Shown piece by piece: positions 44,765-58,000 of a stretch of DNA of 64,000 nucleotides. Origin of the DNA: Thozetella sp. PMI_491 (lineage: Eukaryota; Ascomycota; Sordariomycetes; Chaetosphaeriales; Chaetosphaeriaceae); contig MU270031.1 in NCBI GenBank assembly GCA_021432635.1, forward strand, positions 188,118 to 252,117, written 5' to 3'. Within the stretch, counting starts at the first letter, position 1. Every line of letters starts with the position of its first letter. The notes below the pieces were generated by a model, which ran no database searches, had not been told where the DNA came from, and saw only the letters and a list, made by a program, of their open reading frames with translations. A program made the translations under genes and the position numbers.

Positions 44765-47128
44765 CTAAAGCAAAGTGAACGAGGCGCTTGTTCCTTCAAA
44801 CGCCTCGATATTCCCCCCAAGCGATTTTTGGTCTCCATAATACCGGATACGATAGACTCCAGGTTCCGCCCAATCCTCCGTCTCCCATACAATCGTCACC
44901 TCACTGGTAGCTAGGAGTTCGTTGGTCCGGCGCCAATGATATACAAGGCTCCAGTCGCTGTCGTCGCGAACCTTGGTCCACATCTCATCAACCCCTCCGC
45001 CACCTAGGTCGGTATTGAGCTTCTCCACAGCGGCAAATGTTCCCTCCAGGCGGAGGTTGTTCCGCGGGTTAGCACCGACGAACACGACACGCACCTCGGT
45101 GCCACGGTGGTAAATACGATCGACGTCCGTTAGGACCTGACCCATCTCTTTGAAGAACGGAGCGGCGTCACGAACGACACCGGTAATGAAGGATAATGAG
45201 CGATTCGTGTTGTCCGGAGGGAATGGTCCAGGCTCGTAGCTCGGTGGTGTAGACTTGCGGATACCAAGGTACTGGATGTGGGCAAGCGTGACGTTGATAT
45301 ACGCTGCGAGAGTGTGCGGCCCGTATAGAGTTGACGCCCCTTCGTAGCGCTGGATGCCATATTCTTCCTCTGTCGTGATGTAGTGCGTGTAGCTGTTTGC
45401 AGGCCCTCCCAGCACCACAATGGGTGCTGTCTGTTTCCGAGCAATGGAGTCCGTCTCCAATCCAAAGAGGGTGGCCGTGGCGCTCTTCACAGCATCTTTC
45501 CACCTGCGGCCAGCCATGGTAGTAGCCTCGCCAGGGCTGATGATGATGACGAACTGACCGACGCGAAAAACTTGGACGTCGACGATGTTCGGGGTCCATT
45601 GGTAGGGCTTGTACACCTCTCCTACGTCCAAAAGGATCGGCTTTGCGCCGTGGCATGATATTTGATCTTCTGACGGCGCTTTTAAGAGGTGAGATACCAC
45701 CCTCCATACTGGCGACGTAGTCTTCTCATTGCCATCGTGCTGGGTGAAATCAAAAGCGCCCGGGCCGTCACTCGTTCCCGCCGCGAAACTGTAACCGAGG
45801 GCCGCCGGACAGGTTCTAGCCTGAGTTCCGTTCGGCAGGTAGAAGGAAAACCCGGACATGTTATGGAACGTGTGGAATGATTTGACGGAGGATCCACGAA
45901 CGGGGACAGCCGCGTCCTGTAGGCTTTGGTAGAGGGCCTTGGCCGGTTCGAACTGACGCCTGCCGACCTCGAAGCAGGAAGAAGCACCATTGTCCTGCAC
46001 GCGAAAGAGAGGGCCGCGAGCATGACATGACTGTGACCTCCCATCGCTGCAAGTGCTGTTCTCGAAACTGCACATCTGATTCGATCCGTCTTCACACCAG
46101 GCTCCAAGAACATTGGGACTAGTGTCCCCAACGCTCGCCTGAGAGAATCCGGCAACGAACCCTTCAGCCGCGCTGCTATCCTCGCGCATGCTTTTCTCAA
46201 ACAGATAAGCAGCCACGCCCTTGTTGTCTCCTGCAATCAAGGTGTTGTTGCCCAGCATCGAGGTCCCGTGGGTCGGGAACCAAGTCAAGACGCCGATATT
46301 CTTGAAGTCGGAGGCGCGCTGGAATTTGAGTAGCGTCAGATCCTTCTCAACAGACCCGTCGTCCTCAGTGCTAATGTTATATCTAGCGCGCTCAGCTTCG
46401 GGGTTGGCGAGGTAGGCGAACAAGCTCCTGTTAATGTTGGCGCCAAACACCTTGGTAGTGCCAGCAGATAGGTAGCCGGGCTGGAGGCTCTCATGGGCTC
46501 GTCGGATAGATAGCACGGCGCCGTCCACGATTGCCTTGTATCCTTGATGATCGAAGCCCTTGCTAGTGATTTGGGGCAACAAGTAGTTGAGCCACCCGCC
46601 GGGCCCGGCGTGCGAATGAGTGCCGGTAACGGCAATATTGTGGTGCCCATAGACGTCGTACTCTGATCCCAGGGCCTTCAGGGCTGACAGAATACCATAT
46701 CGCACGGCAGTATCCCCAGACTGCGTGTCCAGAACCAAGTAGACGAACCGGTCTTCCGGGCGTTTGACATCGGCAACCACAAACGCTCGTGAGTAGAGGC
46801 GTTGCCGCAGGCCAGTTCCCACTTGGTTCGGGTCGGCATACCCCATGAGGTTGATTTCCACTACGGGACCGGTGATATCTGCCTTTCCTACGCCTAGCAG
46901 ATACTGATCGCCTCTGTCCTCGGGTCCGGCCCAGGAGAGACTGAGAGGGTGGCGCAGGGCGGATAACCGGAACAGCAGGAGCAACCCAAAGCACAGGGCC
47001 GCGGCGATGAAAAAAACTGTTCGTCGAAGGGCTGAAGCTCTGCTTCTGGGTCCTGCGGTCTTCAACTCCATATTCTCATCGTCAAGGAGCTTGTCCTCAG
47101 GGCGTCTGCCCATCTTGTCTAAGCTCAT
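44765..47128 (-). CDS. Neutral/alkaline ceramidase (membrane-anchored)
   Basis: Hydrolyses the N-acyl bond of ceramide to sphingosine and a fatty acid. Single exon, 787 residues from the ATG at 47128; the frame continues to 47194 but only from a GTG. A short basic/acidic cytosolic tail is followed by a signal anchor (about residues 37-53, TVFFIAAALCFGLLLLF), giving a type II protein with the enzyme in the lumen or outside. The catalytic domain starts at YLLGVGKADITGPVVEINLMGYADP. Zinc ligands are expected at His171/His173 (TGTHSHAGPGG) and His287 (PTHGTS). The nucleophile is Ser337 in GDTSPN. The C-terminal immunoglobulin-like domain includes the WETEDW...YRIRYYGD motif. It is divergent from the coatomer epsilon gene. 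Confidence 0.95.
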   Translation of the reverse strand: MSLDKMGRRPEDKLLDDENMELKTAGPRSRASALRRTVFFIAAALCFGLLLLFRLSALRHPLSLSWAGPEDRGDQYLLGVGKADITGPVVEINLMGYADPNQVGTGLRQRLYSRAFVVADVKRPEDRFVYLVLDTQSGDTAVRYGILSALKALGSEYDVYGHHNIAVTGTHSHAGPGGWLNYLLPQITSKGFDHQGYKAIVDGAVLSIRRAHESLQPGYLSAGTTKVFGANINRSLFAYLANPEAERARYNISTEDDGSVEKDLTLLKFQRASDFKNIGVLTWFPTHGTSMLGNNTLIAGDNKGVAAYLFEKSMREDSSAAEGFVAGFSQASVGDTSPNVLGAWCEDGSNQMCSFENSTCSDGRSQSCHARGPLFRVQDNGASSCFEVGRRQFEPAKALYQSLQDAAVPVRGSSVKSFHTFHNMSGFSFYLPNGTQARTCPAALGYSFAAGTSDGPGAFDFTQHDGNEKTTSPVWRVVSHLLKAPSEDQISCHGAKPILLDVGEVYKPYQWTPNIVDVQVFRVGQFVIIISPGEATTMAGRRWKDAVKSATATLFGLETDSIARKQTAPIVVLGGPANSYTHYITTEEEYGIQRYEGASTLYGPHTLAAYINVTLAHIQYLGIRKSTPPSYEPGPFPPDNTNRSLSFITGVVRDAAPFFKEMGQVLTDVDRIYHRGTEVRVVFVGANPRNNLRLEGTFAAVEKLNTDLGGGGVDEMWTKVRDDSDWSLVYHWRRTNELLATSEVTIVWETEDWAEPGVYRIRYYGDQKSLGGNIEAFEGTSASFTLL

Positions 47129-47690
47129 GGTGAGAGCGGCAGTGTGCGTTGGGAGGCGGGAATGCCGTTCATGAAGGAAGAGGCGGCGAGACACGTGAAA
47201 AGTGATAATACAAAGAGAGAAGAGAAGGTAAAGGCTAATTCAGCTCACCGAAGCAGGGCAGGAAACCTATACCTAGGTCACGAGGGCACATTCTTCGGCT
47301 GATGCAATTCATGTAAGGTACCCGTGACGTCCTCTGGAGTTGAAGCAGGTAAGGGCGGCTGGGGGCCGGCTGCTGACTAGCTGCGGGCTGGCGAGGCCCC
47401 ACCACCAGCCGCCTGTGCTCCTGCCCCTCCAATCCAACTCAACTCGAGCTCTAACCCCCCCACAAAGGCGTGGGGACGAATCCCAGAACCCTGAGGGGTG
47501 TGCACGGGCCACATGCCACCTTTCAATTCACTGGCGGCTTGTTCCGCTCCAGCCAAGCGCACAGGTCCACGTTGGCGGATTGAATGCTTGAAGATCACGT
47601 TGAATTGAAAGGAGTACTTCGAGACGACCCGACCGCACTCTCACCTACAACCTTCGCACGAGCCCTGCCCGCCCAAACACCGCCGCCAAG
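47129..47690. other. Divergent promoter, ceramidase / coatomer epsilon
   Basis: A 560-nt region between divergent start codons holding both promoters. No additional gene is visible; short frames overlap on both strands without motifs. Confidence 0.55.
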
Positions 47691-48773
47691 ATGGACCCCT
47701 ACTCCGCCGAGGGCGAGCTGATCAACATCCACAACCACTTCCACCAGGGTCAGTTCCAGGAAGTGGTTGACTTCGACACCGCTGCCCTCTCCTCAGAGAA
47801 CGCCCTGCCGGCCCGTGTGCTCCAGCTGCGAGCCAAGGTCGCCCTAGGCCAGGCCGAGGAGGTTCTCGCCGACGTTAAGGGAGACACAAGTCCCGAGCTC
47901 GCTGCTGTTGCTGCATTCGCTGAGCACAGCCTGGGCAAGACCGACGCCGCAGTAGCCAAGGTAGAGAAGTTGGTCGAGAGCAACGCGGACAATACGACCG
48001 TACAGGTGCTTGGCGGAACGGTCCTACAGGCCGCGGGAAAGAGCGAGGAGGCGCTTGCACTGCTTTCGCAGCACCAGAGCAGCTGTACGTTCCCTGGCGG
48101 ACGGTGATAGATCTCCGAGCGCATGAGCCGAGGAAGCTGACTAGCTATGTTTACAGTGGAAGCCGTCGCCCTCATCGCACAGATCCACCTTCAGCAAAAC
48201 CGGAATGACCTCGCCGTTAAGGAGGTTACGGCCGCGCGGAGATGGGCGCAGGACAGCCTGCTTGTTAACCTGGCCGAGTCGTGGGTTGGCCTCAGGCTGG
48301 TACGTAGCAAAAAGGCAGCAAACATATACACATTTCCTGCTAGGGCTGGACTGACTCGAAATCTTCAGGGCGGCGAGAAGTACCAGCAAGCATTCTACGT
48401 CTTTGAGGAGCTCGCGCAGGCCCCGTCAACATCATCCGTCCGCAGCCTAGTCTCGCAAGCGGTGGCCGAGCTGCACCTCGGCCGGACCGAGGAGGCTCAG
48501 GCGGCCCTGGAGCAGGCCATCAAGAAGGAGCCCCAGTTCACAGAGGCGATTGCGAACCTGCTTGTCCTCACTGTTGTGGCCGGCCGGGACGCGAAGGAGC
48601 TCACCAGGTATGCCTTCGCCACGAACTCTTCATTCCATAGAAGCATCCTATTGACTAGTTGCAGCACATTGGAGAAGGTCGACGCCCAGCATCCCTTCCT
48701 CACTGACCTAGCGGAAAAGAGCGACTTGTTTGATAAGGCAGCGACTAAATACAAGCCTAAGGTTGCTGCTTGA
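47691..48773 (+). CDS. SEC28: Coatomer (COPI) subunit epsilon
   Basis: Epsilon-COP stabilises alpha-COP in the COPI coat that drives Golgi-to-ER retrograde transport. Four exons, 47691-48084, 48157-48299, 48369-48607 and 48665-48773, give 294 residues, the usual size. The protein starts MDPYSAEGELINIHNHFHQG and consists of TPR-like helical repeats throughout (for example the FYVFEELAQAP and LHLGRTEEAQAALEQAIKKEPQFTEAI segments). It ends with HPFLTDLAEKSDLFDKAATKY, the conserved epsilon-COP tail. Introns are 57-72 nt; each splice removes an in-frame stop or non-conserved insert, such as the residues translated from intron 2. There is no membrane span. Identification is secure. Confidence 0.95.
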
Positions 48774-50845
48774 ATAGGTAACTAGGGGAAATGGGTCACG
48801 ACAGCATCTGCTTGAGCTCTGAAATAAACAGGCCTTAGAAGGCCATCGTGGGGCGATCTGGGCGGGAGAACTAGAGGTACCGGCATCACGAACATTGGCG
48901 GTATGTAGGCCGCCCAGAGGACTAGCCGGCGGTAACTTGATACCGAAAAGAGAAAATGATTTCCGTGCAGTTCGTCGATATTAGCTCTCTAAACTCCGTC
49001 TCTCTGCCCACACCATAAACACTACTAGCTCGATGTGCAGCTTCTACTGAACAGCAGACTAAAAGACCATGGGCGCACGAAGTAAGTGGTTGCGGTCCCC
49101 ATGAAACAAAACCCTGATGGAACCCTTCTGGTAGCCGGTTTGGCTGGCGGTGATGTTCACGCTTCTAGGCAGGATGGCGAAATGTATGATACCGCTATCG
49201 GCCACGTTTGTCTCACCGTTTTTTTGACATCACTTACCCCGTGTCTTGGCCGTGGTGGAATTACACCCAAGACCTTCCCGTTTGCTTCCAGGCGATGCAC
49301 AATGACGGCGTCCAACTAGCCTCTTGGGCGCCCGACAAGACGTGCCTAATCCGATGGAACATCACACCGGCCACTGAACCGCTCGCTGCAGTCCTAGGGT
49401 AGTTAGTGGGCGGGGGTTCCTCTGGAAGGAGCTGGAAGATATGGGAAAGATAGAGCGAAAACTACCCCTTCAGGGCAGAGGCAGTGGGGCGTAGAGGCCC
49501 CTGGGTTCACCGATGGCCGGCATCCGGCGCACGCCCTCGCGCGAGTGGCTGGAAAGCTCCAGGACAGCCGAGACGGCGACTGGCTGGTCCCGAACCCCTC
49601 CAAAACTGCGGTGCATGCAGCCCAAGCGTTCGTCCCACAGCGCTTGATTGCGGGCCGGCGTATCGTGAAAGTGCCGGTGAGCGGGCCATGACATCATCTA
49701 CAGGACCCATGCACGCTTCCGCTCATCGTGACTGGGGGACCACCCCGCGGCAGTGTGTTCCTTCATTCGACATGGGTGGTGTAGATGAAGCCCAAGCCCA
49801 TCACGTACAGTGACGATATCTTGCTGCATCGAGGGTCAAGTAGCCAAAGGATCAAGACGTACGCGCGCATGCCGGAGGCTGCGGCGCGAACATCGGACCC
49901 TGTTCGCAAGAGACGCAGTCGTCTTACCCCACTGCCCCGCGATGGGGAGGGCATCATGATCGTGTCATGCCTCGACGCGGTGGCATGTGAGTCTACATGG
50001 TAATCTCTGAGGCTCTGCGTCTGCACGTGAAGAGATAATTCTCTGTCTCTATGTCCCAGCCATGAAAGTCTTCCGCCATTCGAGGCCGGCGGTCTAGCGA
50101 GTCGCGAGTCGCGAGATCTCCGGATAGACCCGGACGGCGTGTTCCATCTCCTGGCGATCGAGGGCATGAGGATACCCAAGCCCGCATCGGGAGGTCTAGA
50201 TTCGGAAACATCTAGTATTTGCGTCTAGCAATGAGCTGAACCTGACTGGGGACACCCGGGCTTGGTGGTGGGGGGGGGACTTTCTAGTCTGTAGCGCGCG
50301 CCACTGTCTCGTCGGATCTTTCAAGTGGAGCCTGCTTGGCTCGCCGGCTGCAGGGCTTCTGCACGGTGACGATGCTCACGCAAAGCACCCCTCCATTCCG
50401 TGCCAAGAGCCGTTCCGGCAAGGGCGCAGCCGAGCGGAGCCCTCACTGCTGCACCATTACGCCGCATGGTAGTGTTTGCCAAGTCGGAGGAGCTAGGGCG
50501 AGGAAAGGGCGGATGAGAACCGATACCTCTCTAGCATGCATCAGCACTATGCGACTTGCTCGGGCGTTCTTATCTTTCACCGTCGTCATCCAGTAACTAG
50601 ACCGCAGGCGAAAAGTGGCTCCGCCGCCCTCACGATGGCGTCCTCGGAGGCGGCGAGCATTTCGCATATATATATGCGTGTGCGCATCCGAGTCCCCTTC
50701 CTACGATGCCTTGGTTCTCAGCATCTTTTATACACCGTCCACAAATTTGAGAACGAGCACTACTCGTACAGAAGCTAGCAGAATATCTCTCTACAAGTCT
50801 TGTTCATACCACACACACACATATTAACACCACATACATACCAAT
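48774..50845. other. 2-kb intergenic region
   Basis: No supportable gene. Two short plus-strand frames (49086-49319, 49208-49402) overlap and contain no family motif. The final part, rich in CACA and TATATA runs, is probably the promoter and leader of the HAD phosphatase gene; a TATATATATA stretch lies near 50667-50676. Confidence 0.45.
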
Positions 50846-51992
50846 ATGCCTATCGCACTTACACCCCCCGAGGTTGAGGTCAAGGGTCTGGCCGTCGAGC
50901 AGAATGGCGCTTCCAAGAGGAGAAAGATTATCTGCTTCTCAGGTATGTCACAATATTCACACATCTCCTTAGTTGCTGTTGCCCTGGCCGCTTGGCCGCC
51001 GCCCGTCACCTACTTTGCAACTAACCATTCGCTGTCGCAGACTTTGATGGCACCATCTTCATGCAAGACACTGGCCATATCCTCTTCGACCACCACGGCT
51101 GCGGCTCCAAGAAGCGCGAGCTGCTCGACGAGCAGATCAAGACGGGCGAGCGGTCGTTCCGCGACGTTTCTGAAGAGATGTGGGGGTCCCTCAACGTTCC
51201 CTTCGACGACGGTTTCGAGGTCATGGAGAAGAGTCTTGAGATCGACCCGGACTTCCACGTGTTCCATCAGTTCTGCCTTAAGAACGACATCCCCTTCAAC
51301 GTCATCTCGGCTGGCTTGAAGCCCGTGTTGAGGAGAGTACTGGACGCATTCCTCGGAGAGGAAGAGGTACGCGCTGCTCCCACATCCCTCACCAAGGCTA
51401 CGTTGGGACGGCCTCAAAGCTAACCTGTCTGTAGTCGTCACATATCGATATTGTCGCCAACGACGCCGAAATTAAGCCCGACGGCTCCGAGTGGAAGCCC
51501 ATCTGGCGCCACGACACGGAGCTGGGTCATGACAAGGCTCTGTCCATCCAGGAGGCGCGCCGAGAGGCCGAGCTGGAGTGCGAGGACGGCACAATCCCCC
51601 TCATTGTCTTCATCGGTGACGGAGTATCGGACCTGCCGGCCGCGCGTGAGGCCGATGTTCTGTTTGCCCGGCGCGGCCTCCGCCTCGAAGAGTACTGCCA
51701 GGAAAACAAGATCTCCTACATACCCTTCGACACCTTCGCCGACATCCAGAAGAAGCTGCAGGAGATTATGGAGGAGGACCAGCGCAAGACAGGCGGCCGG
51801 GGCAAGCCTGCGCGCTTCAACCCACGCGCAAACCTTTGGCGGCGTGTGTCGAGCCGCACCGCCGTCCCCCGCTACGTCATTATGTCGCCCAGCAAAGAAG
51901 AGAAGATGTTCCTGTGGCCGGAGGCATTCTCGGAGCTCAAGACGCCAGCCATCGAGACATCCAAGCAACTGGTCGCGGAGGTCGCGGTATGA
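50846..51992 (+). CDS. HAD-superfamily phosphatase, phosphoserine-phosphatase-like (type IB)
   Basis: Predicted Mg-dependent phosphatase of 326 residues from exons 50846-50942, 51041-51366 and 51435-51992. HAD motif I is D33-F-D35-G-T, with the nucleophile Asp33 codon split by intron 1; motif II is in FNVISAGL, and the Mg-binding motif is IGDGVSDLPAA. The helical cap lies between motifs I and II (about residues 45-110). Fungal members are often annotated as MtnX-like or PHOSPHO-like phosphatases, but the substrate is not proved by sequence. The last 90 residues extend past the HAD core with a basic stretch (KTGGRGKPARFNPRANLWRR) and a LWPEAF motif. No signal peptide or membrane span, so probably cytosolic. 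Confidence 0.88.
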
Positions 51993-54900
51993 AGCAGGGT
52001 TTGAGGGGCGCCAAGGCCGGGGTCCGCTCCGGGGCGAGGCGCGCAGAATCATTGTCGGTCCATGTTAGTCTGTGGCGTTCTGTTTTGTATCTGGGGCTGT
52101 AAGAGGATTCCGGGGTTTGGGGTTCGGGTCTAGGGCGCTGTGACGGCATGGGGTTTTGGGTCTAGCTTGGCAAGCACACAGACGGGGGGCAAATACAACG
52201 GAAGACACGGTACACGAAAACGAGGGAATTGGGTTACATGAGACATGAATTACAACTTTTATTTCTTTTGATTTCTGATTTTTATTTTTGCTTTTGACCT
52301 CTCCATGGTAGCCACTCCTGCAGTCAATGTGCCTTGAAGAAGATCATCAGCCAGTGCCACAGCGTGCGCCACTCATCATTCTCCTGGGCGAATACGGCGC
52401 CATGCCGAACCTCCTAAGCAATAGATGCGAAATTAAGCCCAACAAGCCTCCCCGAGGCTGAATGAACACGGAGCTATGTGTGATGACAGGCGTCAGCGCG
52501 TCAGCACGCTCCACAGTAGTTCCGCCGCCATCGCTTGACGTATGGAGACGGATTCGCCTCCTGGCTGTTGTTATTGGGGAAGGACACGGGGCATGGCACA
52601 GCTGATGGGGACTTGTCAAAAGCTGCGTTAAATGGGAAGGACGCGGCAAACGAAGAGCGTTGGTCGGCCCTATTAAACATCAAACGGCCGGGCCTACCTG
52701 AGAAGGTCTCAGTCGGCGGTGGGCCGAACGCTCTATTGGGGGCCGCGTCAAAGGAAGGTTCAATTTGTTCGGGACCCGTGGGGGAGACTGCTACCCACCG
52801 GCCGATGGGCGAATCGTGGATGGTGCATGGCGCATGTCATGAGGCGGGGACATGTGTCTGGACTGCCCGGGAATCCACGCAGGGCCAATATGACCGGCTG
52901 AATGACAAACTGTTTTTCTTGCGTGGGTGTGGGTAGGTGTGCGTCTCCCGTATCAAGTTTCTTACAGGCGACCTGACGCAGCTTGCCAGATCTCCCTACG
53001 GCTTGCTTCATGTTCCCCAGGAGCAACAGAGCCTGGGCCAAGCGAGGCCAACTCGTCTAGTGGAGCGTGTTGGCGCTGCCGCAGGCCTGTCCTCCTCTTC
53101 GAGGTAGCAGTACCTGCGCCATTGGGGGTTAAAGTTAGAACACTCCCTGCGTCGATCCTGCGCCCGAGGGAAGGGGCGGCGATGTGGGATGTGGTATGGC
53201 AGGGACACGGGGCCTGGGCCAGGTGGACATGAGAGCGAGAGACAAAAAAAAAAAAAAAAAGAGGCGATGCCCATGTTGGGTAGCTCTTCCTACATGCTCA
53301 TCAAATATTCACACTATCGTTGGCACGGTAAGCACCACGACACTTATGAATGTTGGGGCCAATAATCAGGTTTCGTCAGTTCCCCAACAAGCTTCCGAAA
53401 TGGGGCGGGGTCTCTCGTAAATTATACTGCTCTGACCAGCTTTTTTGGGCGAAGCGAGCGTGAGCCCCAGATCCTGCTCGCTGTCGGCTGCCCAGGGACA
53501 CGCGGTTCGCTTTGGGTGCTCGGTGTTCCTGTCTCGTTTTACTTTCCCACAACAGCCTGGCCCGGGCCGCCAAATGCCTTAGAGGAAGGTACGGAATTCG
53601 GGGAGCAGAGGGTTACGGCGGCAGCCACGACCTGTGCCTGCTAACAGAAACACTTGCGGGGGCACGTATCCAGTACAGTAGTACCGACGGCACGGCGTCT
53701 GTCTGGGATGGCCCCAGGACGGCCCACGATGGCCCACTCGTTAAAGACCAATCTGTGACGTTTGCTGATGATGGTATCCGCCGCGATCCTCGAGTCCTCT
53801 CTCGTTCTCAAGCCCCCTTCTGGGTTCTCCAGGCAGTGGCCAAAGCCGAAAACACTCTCGCCTTCGAGCCTGAAGAAGCCTGGTCTGCTGCACGCGTGCG
53901 CCTGCTGACAGTTTTGGTGGGCTCGAGGCCTTACACCTCCCCCCCTTTCCCCCTTTTTTAGCTTCCTCGTCTGGGGCATGCTCGGCATATATGCGCCATT
54001 TGCCTAGGTTCGAGCTGCCTGTCGCAAGATACCTTCGGCAAGCCTCCTGTTCGTCCTTGCTCATTGCTTTCCATCTTCGATCCTGAACCTGAACCTCAAG
54101 AGCTCCGCGCTCCACTGGTGTTAGCTTCGCCGCAGTCCTTCCTCGAGCTGCGTTGCGCGGCCGCCCCGACCTTGACCTTACTCCCAGATTGCCTTCCTCC
54201 TTTCTCACGCCTCAGCCCCGAACCTTACCCCTTGGTCGCGTCAAAACTAAGGGATCAGCTCGTAGACAGCATCCAGCTTTGCGACCTCCCCAGCAACTCC
54301 TTCGCACTGCCGGTTTTCATCTCCTAGCCAGCTCTGACGACTGAGAGGTCTTCTAGAAGCCGATTCATGTCTCGATCGTGCGTCCCCTTCCGGCTCTCTC
54401 GGAATCAATCCACAGCTGTCGAGACCCCGCCGATCTCCACTCCCACCGATTTAGAAGGATAAGCGTGATTCCAAGACTGGGGATGACGTCCTGGTCCCTC
54501 AGCGATCGAGCTTGAACATCGTCATCCATCTTGCACTCGTTTACCCGCGCGCTTCAGCTCCCGTGGTTGTGCTGAACAGGTAGAAGGATCAGAAGCAGCG
54601 ACCATCGCGTGTGTGCCGCCCTTCATTACACCTAGGAAATTAGGACAAATTGCAAGCGGAAACTCCTTTTTTTTTTTTGGCGCCAGAGCTCCAAATATCT
54701 CGAACCTTTACCTTTTGGATCGATCCGACGTTAGGCCGCTGCAAGCACCTCTTTTTTTTTCTTGGACTCGACGTCACAACCAATCCAACCCGTCTCCAAA
54801 TCTGCCCCAGCCAAGACGAAACGCAGCCTACCGCTAGCATTGACCTTTTTTCGATCCCGTAGCTGCAGCCTTCCAGGTTGGCTGCGCCTGAGCTGCGCTT

Positions 54901-55037
54901 GACTGGCTAGCAGTACGACAGACGTGCCACCCCCCCTCCAAACTGGGTTCGAACGAGGTAGCCAACCACACCGCGAAACTGGATTTCTCAAACTACGCTG
55001 CATTTAAGGCCCGGTACCCCGCGCCTTCGTCGTCGTC
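51993..55037. other. 3-kb intergenic region and PSD2 leader
   Basis: No gene is supported. A 17-nt A run lies at 53244-53260. The last kilobase has pyrimidine-rich and T-rich tracts (for example near 54667 and 54751) typical of a long 5' leader for the phosphatidylserine decarboxylase gene. Open frames on both strands are motif-free. Confidence 0.45.
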
Positions 55038-58000
55038 ATGGTCCGCATCATACCAAATCGATTGAAGCCGGGGTACTCGAACCACTGCATCAACAATTCC
55101 ACTCCCAACAGCAGGACGGCCAGCCCAATGCGCAGCAAGGGCGATTCAGCGAGCCCTGAGGGGCGGAAGGACACCGGCCTCGTCCTTAACGTGGTCATCA
55201 TGCGAGCTCGCAACCTCGCAGCCAAGGACCGGGGCGGCACCTCAGACCCGTACCTCGTCCTGAGCCTCGGCGACGCCAAGCATATCACGCACGCCGTGCC
55301 CAAGACATTGAACCCTGAGTGGAACGAGCAATGCCACCTGCCCATCCTCGGCGTCGACGGCCTTCTCCTCGATGTGTGCGCTTGGGACAAGGACCGTTTC
55401 GGGAAGGACTACCTGGGCGAGTTCGACCTCGCCCTGGAGGAGATCTTCGCCAACGAGCAGTCGGAGCAGGTGCCCAAGTGGTACCCGCTGAAGAGCAAGC
55501 GGCCGGGCAAGAAGACGAGCGTCGTCTCTGGCGAGGTACTGCTGCAGTTCACCCTGCTAGACAGCACCGACCACGACGCCCCGTCGCACCAAGTCTTAGA
55601 GAAACTAGCCGCCCTCGCCCGCTCCGCCCCGGCCGAGTCGTCGTCGCGAAACCCTACGCCCACCCTAACGCCCACCCTAGCGCCGACACGCCCTGAGCAG
55701 GCGTCTGCTCCTTCCCTTACGCGCCGGGCGACCGATAAGGACGACGAGGACGAGGATGACTATGACGTATACGACGACGAGACACCCGAGGACGAAGACC
55801 CAAGTAAGCCCGAGACCATTGAGAAGCGGAAGAGGAGGCTACGGATCAAGGGGCTCAAGCGCAAGAAGCGCGACAACCCGTACGAATTCATCAACGGTGG
55901 CAGCGATGTGCTCGGCATCATCTTCCTTGAGATCTGCAAGATCACTGACCTGCCCCGTGAGTCGAATCTGACCAAGACGAGCTTTGACATGGACGCCTTC
56001 GTTGTAGCGTCCCTAGGCAAGAAGACGTACCGTACCAAGACGATCCGCCATAACCTGAATCCCGTCTATAACGAGAAGATGGTCTTCCAAGTCCTGAGCC
56101 ATGAACAGACCTATTCCTTCTCCTTCACGGTCATCGACCACGACAAGTACTCTGGGAACGATTTCATCGCGTCAGTGAACCTTCCGGTCAAGGAGATTAT
56201 GGACAAGTCGCCCAAGGCCGATCCCGAGACGGGCCTGTACAACTTGCGGGACCCGCCGGAGTACGTTCCCGTTCAGCGTTCCAGGTTTAAGAGACTGGGG
56301 TTGTCTAGGACGTCATCCGCTCAGAGCCTGAACAAGATGAGCCGTCCCACTCTCTCCAAAAATCCGTCCACGGCGACGAACGCCTCGACCGTGTCTCAAA
56401 CTCCGCCTACGCAGGCGACGTCGGCACCGACATCTGCTCCTACCTCCCAGTCTGCCGCGGACAGCTTCAGCGAGGTACCCCAGCCGCCACTTCCAAGTCC
56501 GGGACTCCTTATGCCCAGCGATAGTGCAGCCGCCGAGACGGCTCCAGGCGCGGCAGAGACCGCGCCTCCCGAGGGCGGGGAATCCGATTTTGCCACTCTG
56601 ACCTTGCCTCTGAAGATGAAGAACCAAGAGAAGTGGGAGGACAAGCATAGCCCTGAGCTCTTGATCCGTGCCAAGTACATGCCCTACCCTGCACTGAGAC
56701 AGCAGTTTTGGAGGGCCATGCTGAAGCAGTACGATACCGACGAGAGCGGCCACATCAGCAAGGTTGAGCTCACAACCATGCTCGACACTCTCGGCTCGAC
56801 CCTACACGAGTCGACCATCGACAGCTTCTTCAAGAGGTTCCCGCATCTCGCGGCCAATGGTGACGATACTTGCGAGCTGACGATGGACGAGGCGGTGGTC
56901 TGCTTGGAAGACCAGCTCGAGGCGAGGTCAAAACCTGCACAGACAGTAGGAGAAAGGGTCAAGGGCATGCTCCCCGACGTGGACAAAGTCAAGAGCCTCC
57001 TAGCTGTTCCCGGGAAGGGCGCCGAGACAGACTCTGGCACGACAACTCCGACCATCAGCAGCCTCAACATCTCCGACACTCCCCCGCCCGAGTCCCAGCA
57101 GAGCACCGACTCATATATTGCAGTTCCCGAGCTTAGCACCCCAGGAGAGGAGGGCGAGGCACTGGACCGGGACGACCTGAACGCCAACGGGGAAGAACAT
57201 GTCGTCGAGATCCGTGAGTGCCCCATTTGCCACCAGCCCCGCCTCAACAAGCGCAAGGATACCGATATCATCACCCACATTGCGACATGTGCGAGCCAAG
57301 ACTGGCGCCAGGTCAACAACCTGGTGATGGCCGGGTTCGTGACTTCCAGCCAGGCGCAGCGCAAGTGGTACTCAAAGATCATCACCAAGATCTCGTACGG
57401 AGGCTACAAACTGGGAGCCAACTCGGCGAACATCCTGGTCCAGGACCGGATTACCGGCCAAATCAATGAGGAGAAAATGAGTGTCTACGTTCGGCTAGGC
57501 ATTCGGCTGCTTTACAAAGGCCTAAAGTCCAACAACATGGAGAACAAGAGAAGTATGCCGTTGATCCCTCATACTTTGGTCATTTGTCCATGATCTAACC
57601 CGTATGCAGTTCGGAAGCTCCTGAAGGGGCTCAGCATTAAGCAGGGCAAGAAGTACGACGATCCAGCTTCCAAGGCCGAGATTCGCAAGTTCATCGAGTT
57701 CCATGGACTCGACATGTCCGAGGTTCTCTTGCCCATTGAAGACTTCAAGAACTTCAACGAGTTCTTCTACCGCGCCCTCAAGCCTGGTGCTCGTCCATGC
57801 TCGGCGCCTGACAATTCCCGAATCATTGTTTCGCCGGCCGACTGCCGTTCGGTCGTCTTCAACCGCGTCGACGTTGCCACCAAGATTTGGGTCAAAGGTC
57901 GCGACTTCAGCATTAAGCGGCTACTAGGCGATGCATACCCGGAGGATGCCCAGCGCTACGAGAATGGCGGCGCCCTGGGCATCTTCCGCCTCGCCCCGCA

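Noticed and set aside
47129-47194. 22-residue N-terminal extension of the ceramidase
   Set aside because: The upstream start is GTG; the first ATG is at 47128 and precedes a normal signal-anchor protein.
49086-49402. Short plus-strand frames downstream of the coatomer gene
   Set aside because: They overlap in different frames, match no family I know and may be 3' untranslated sequence; possible remnant but not supportable.
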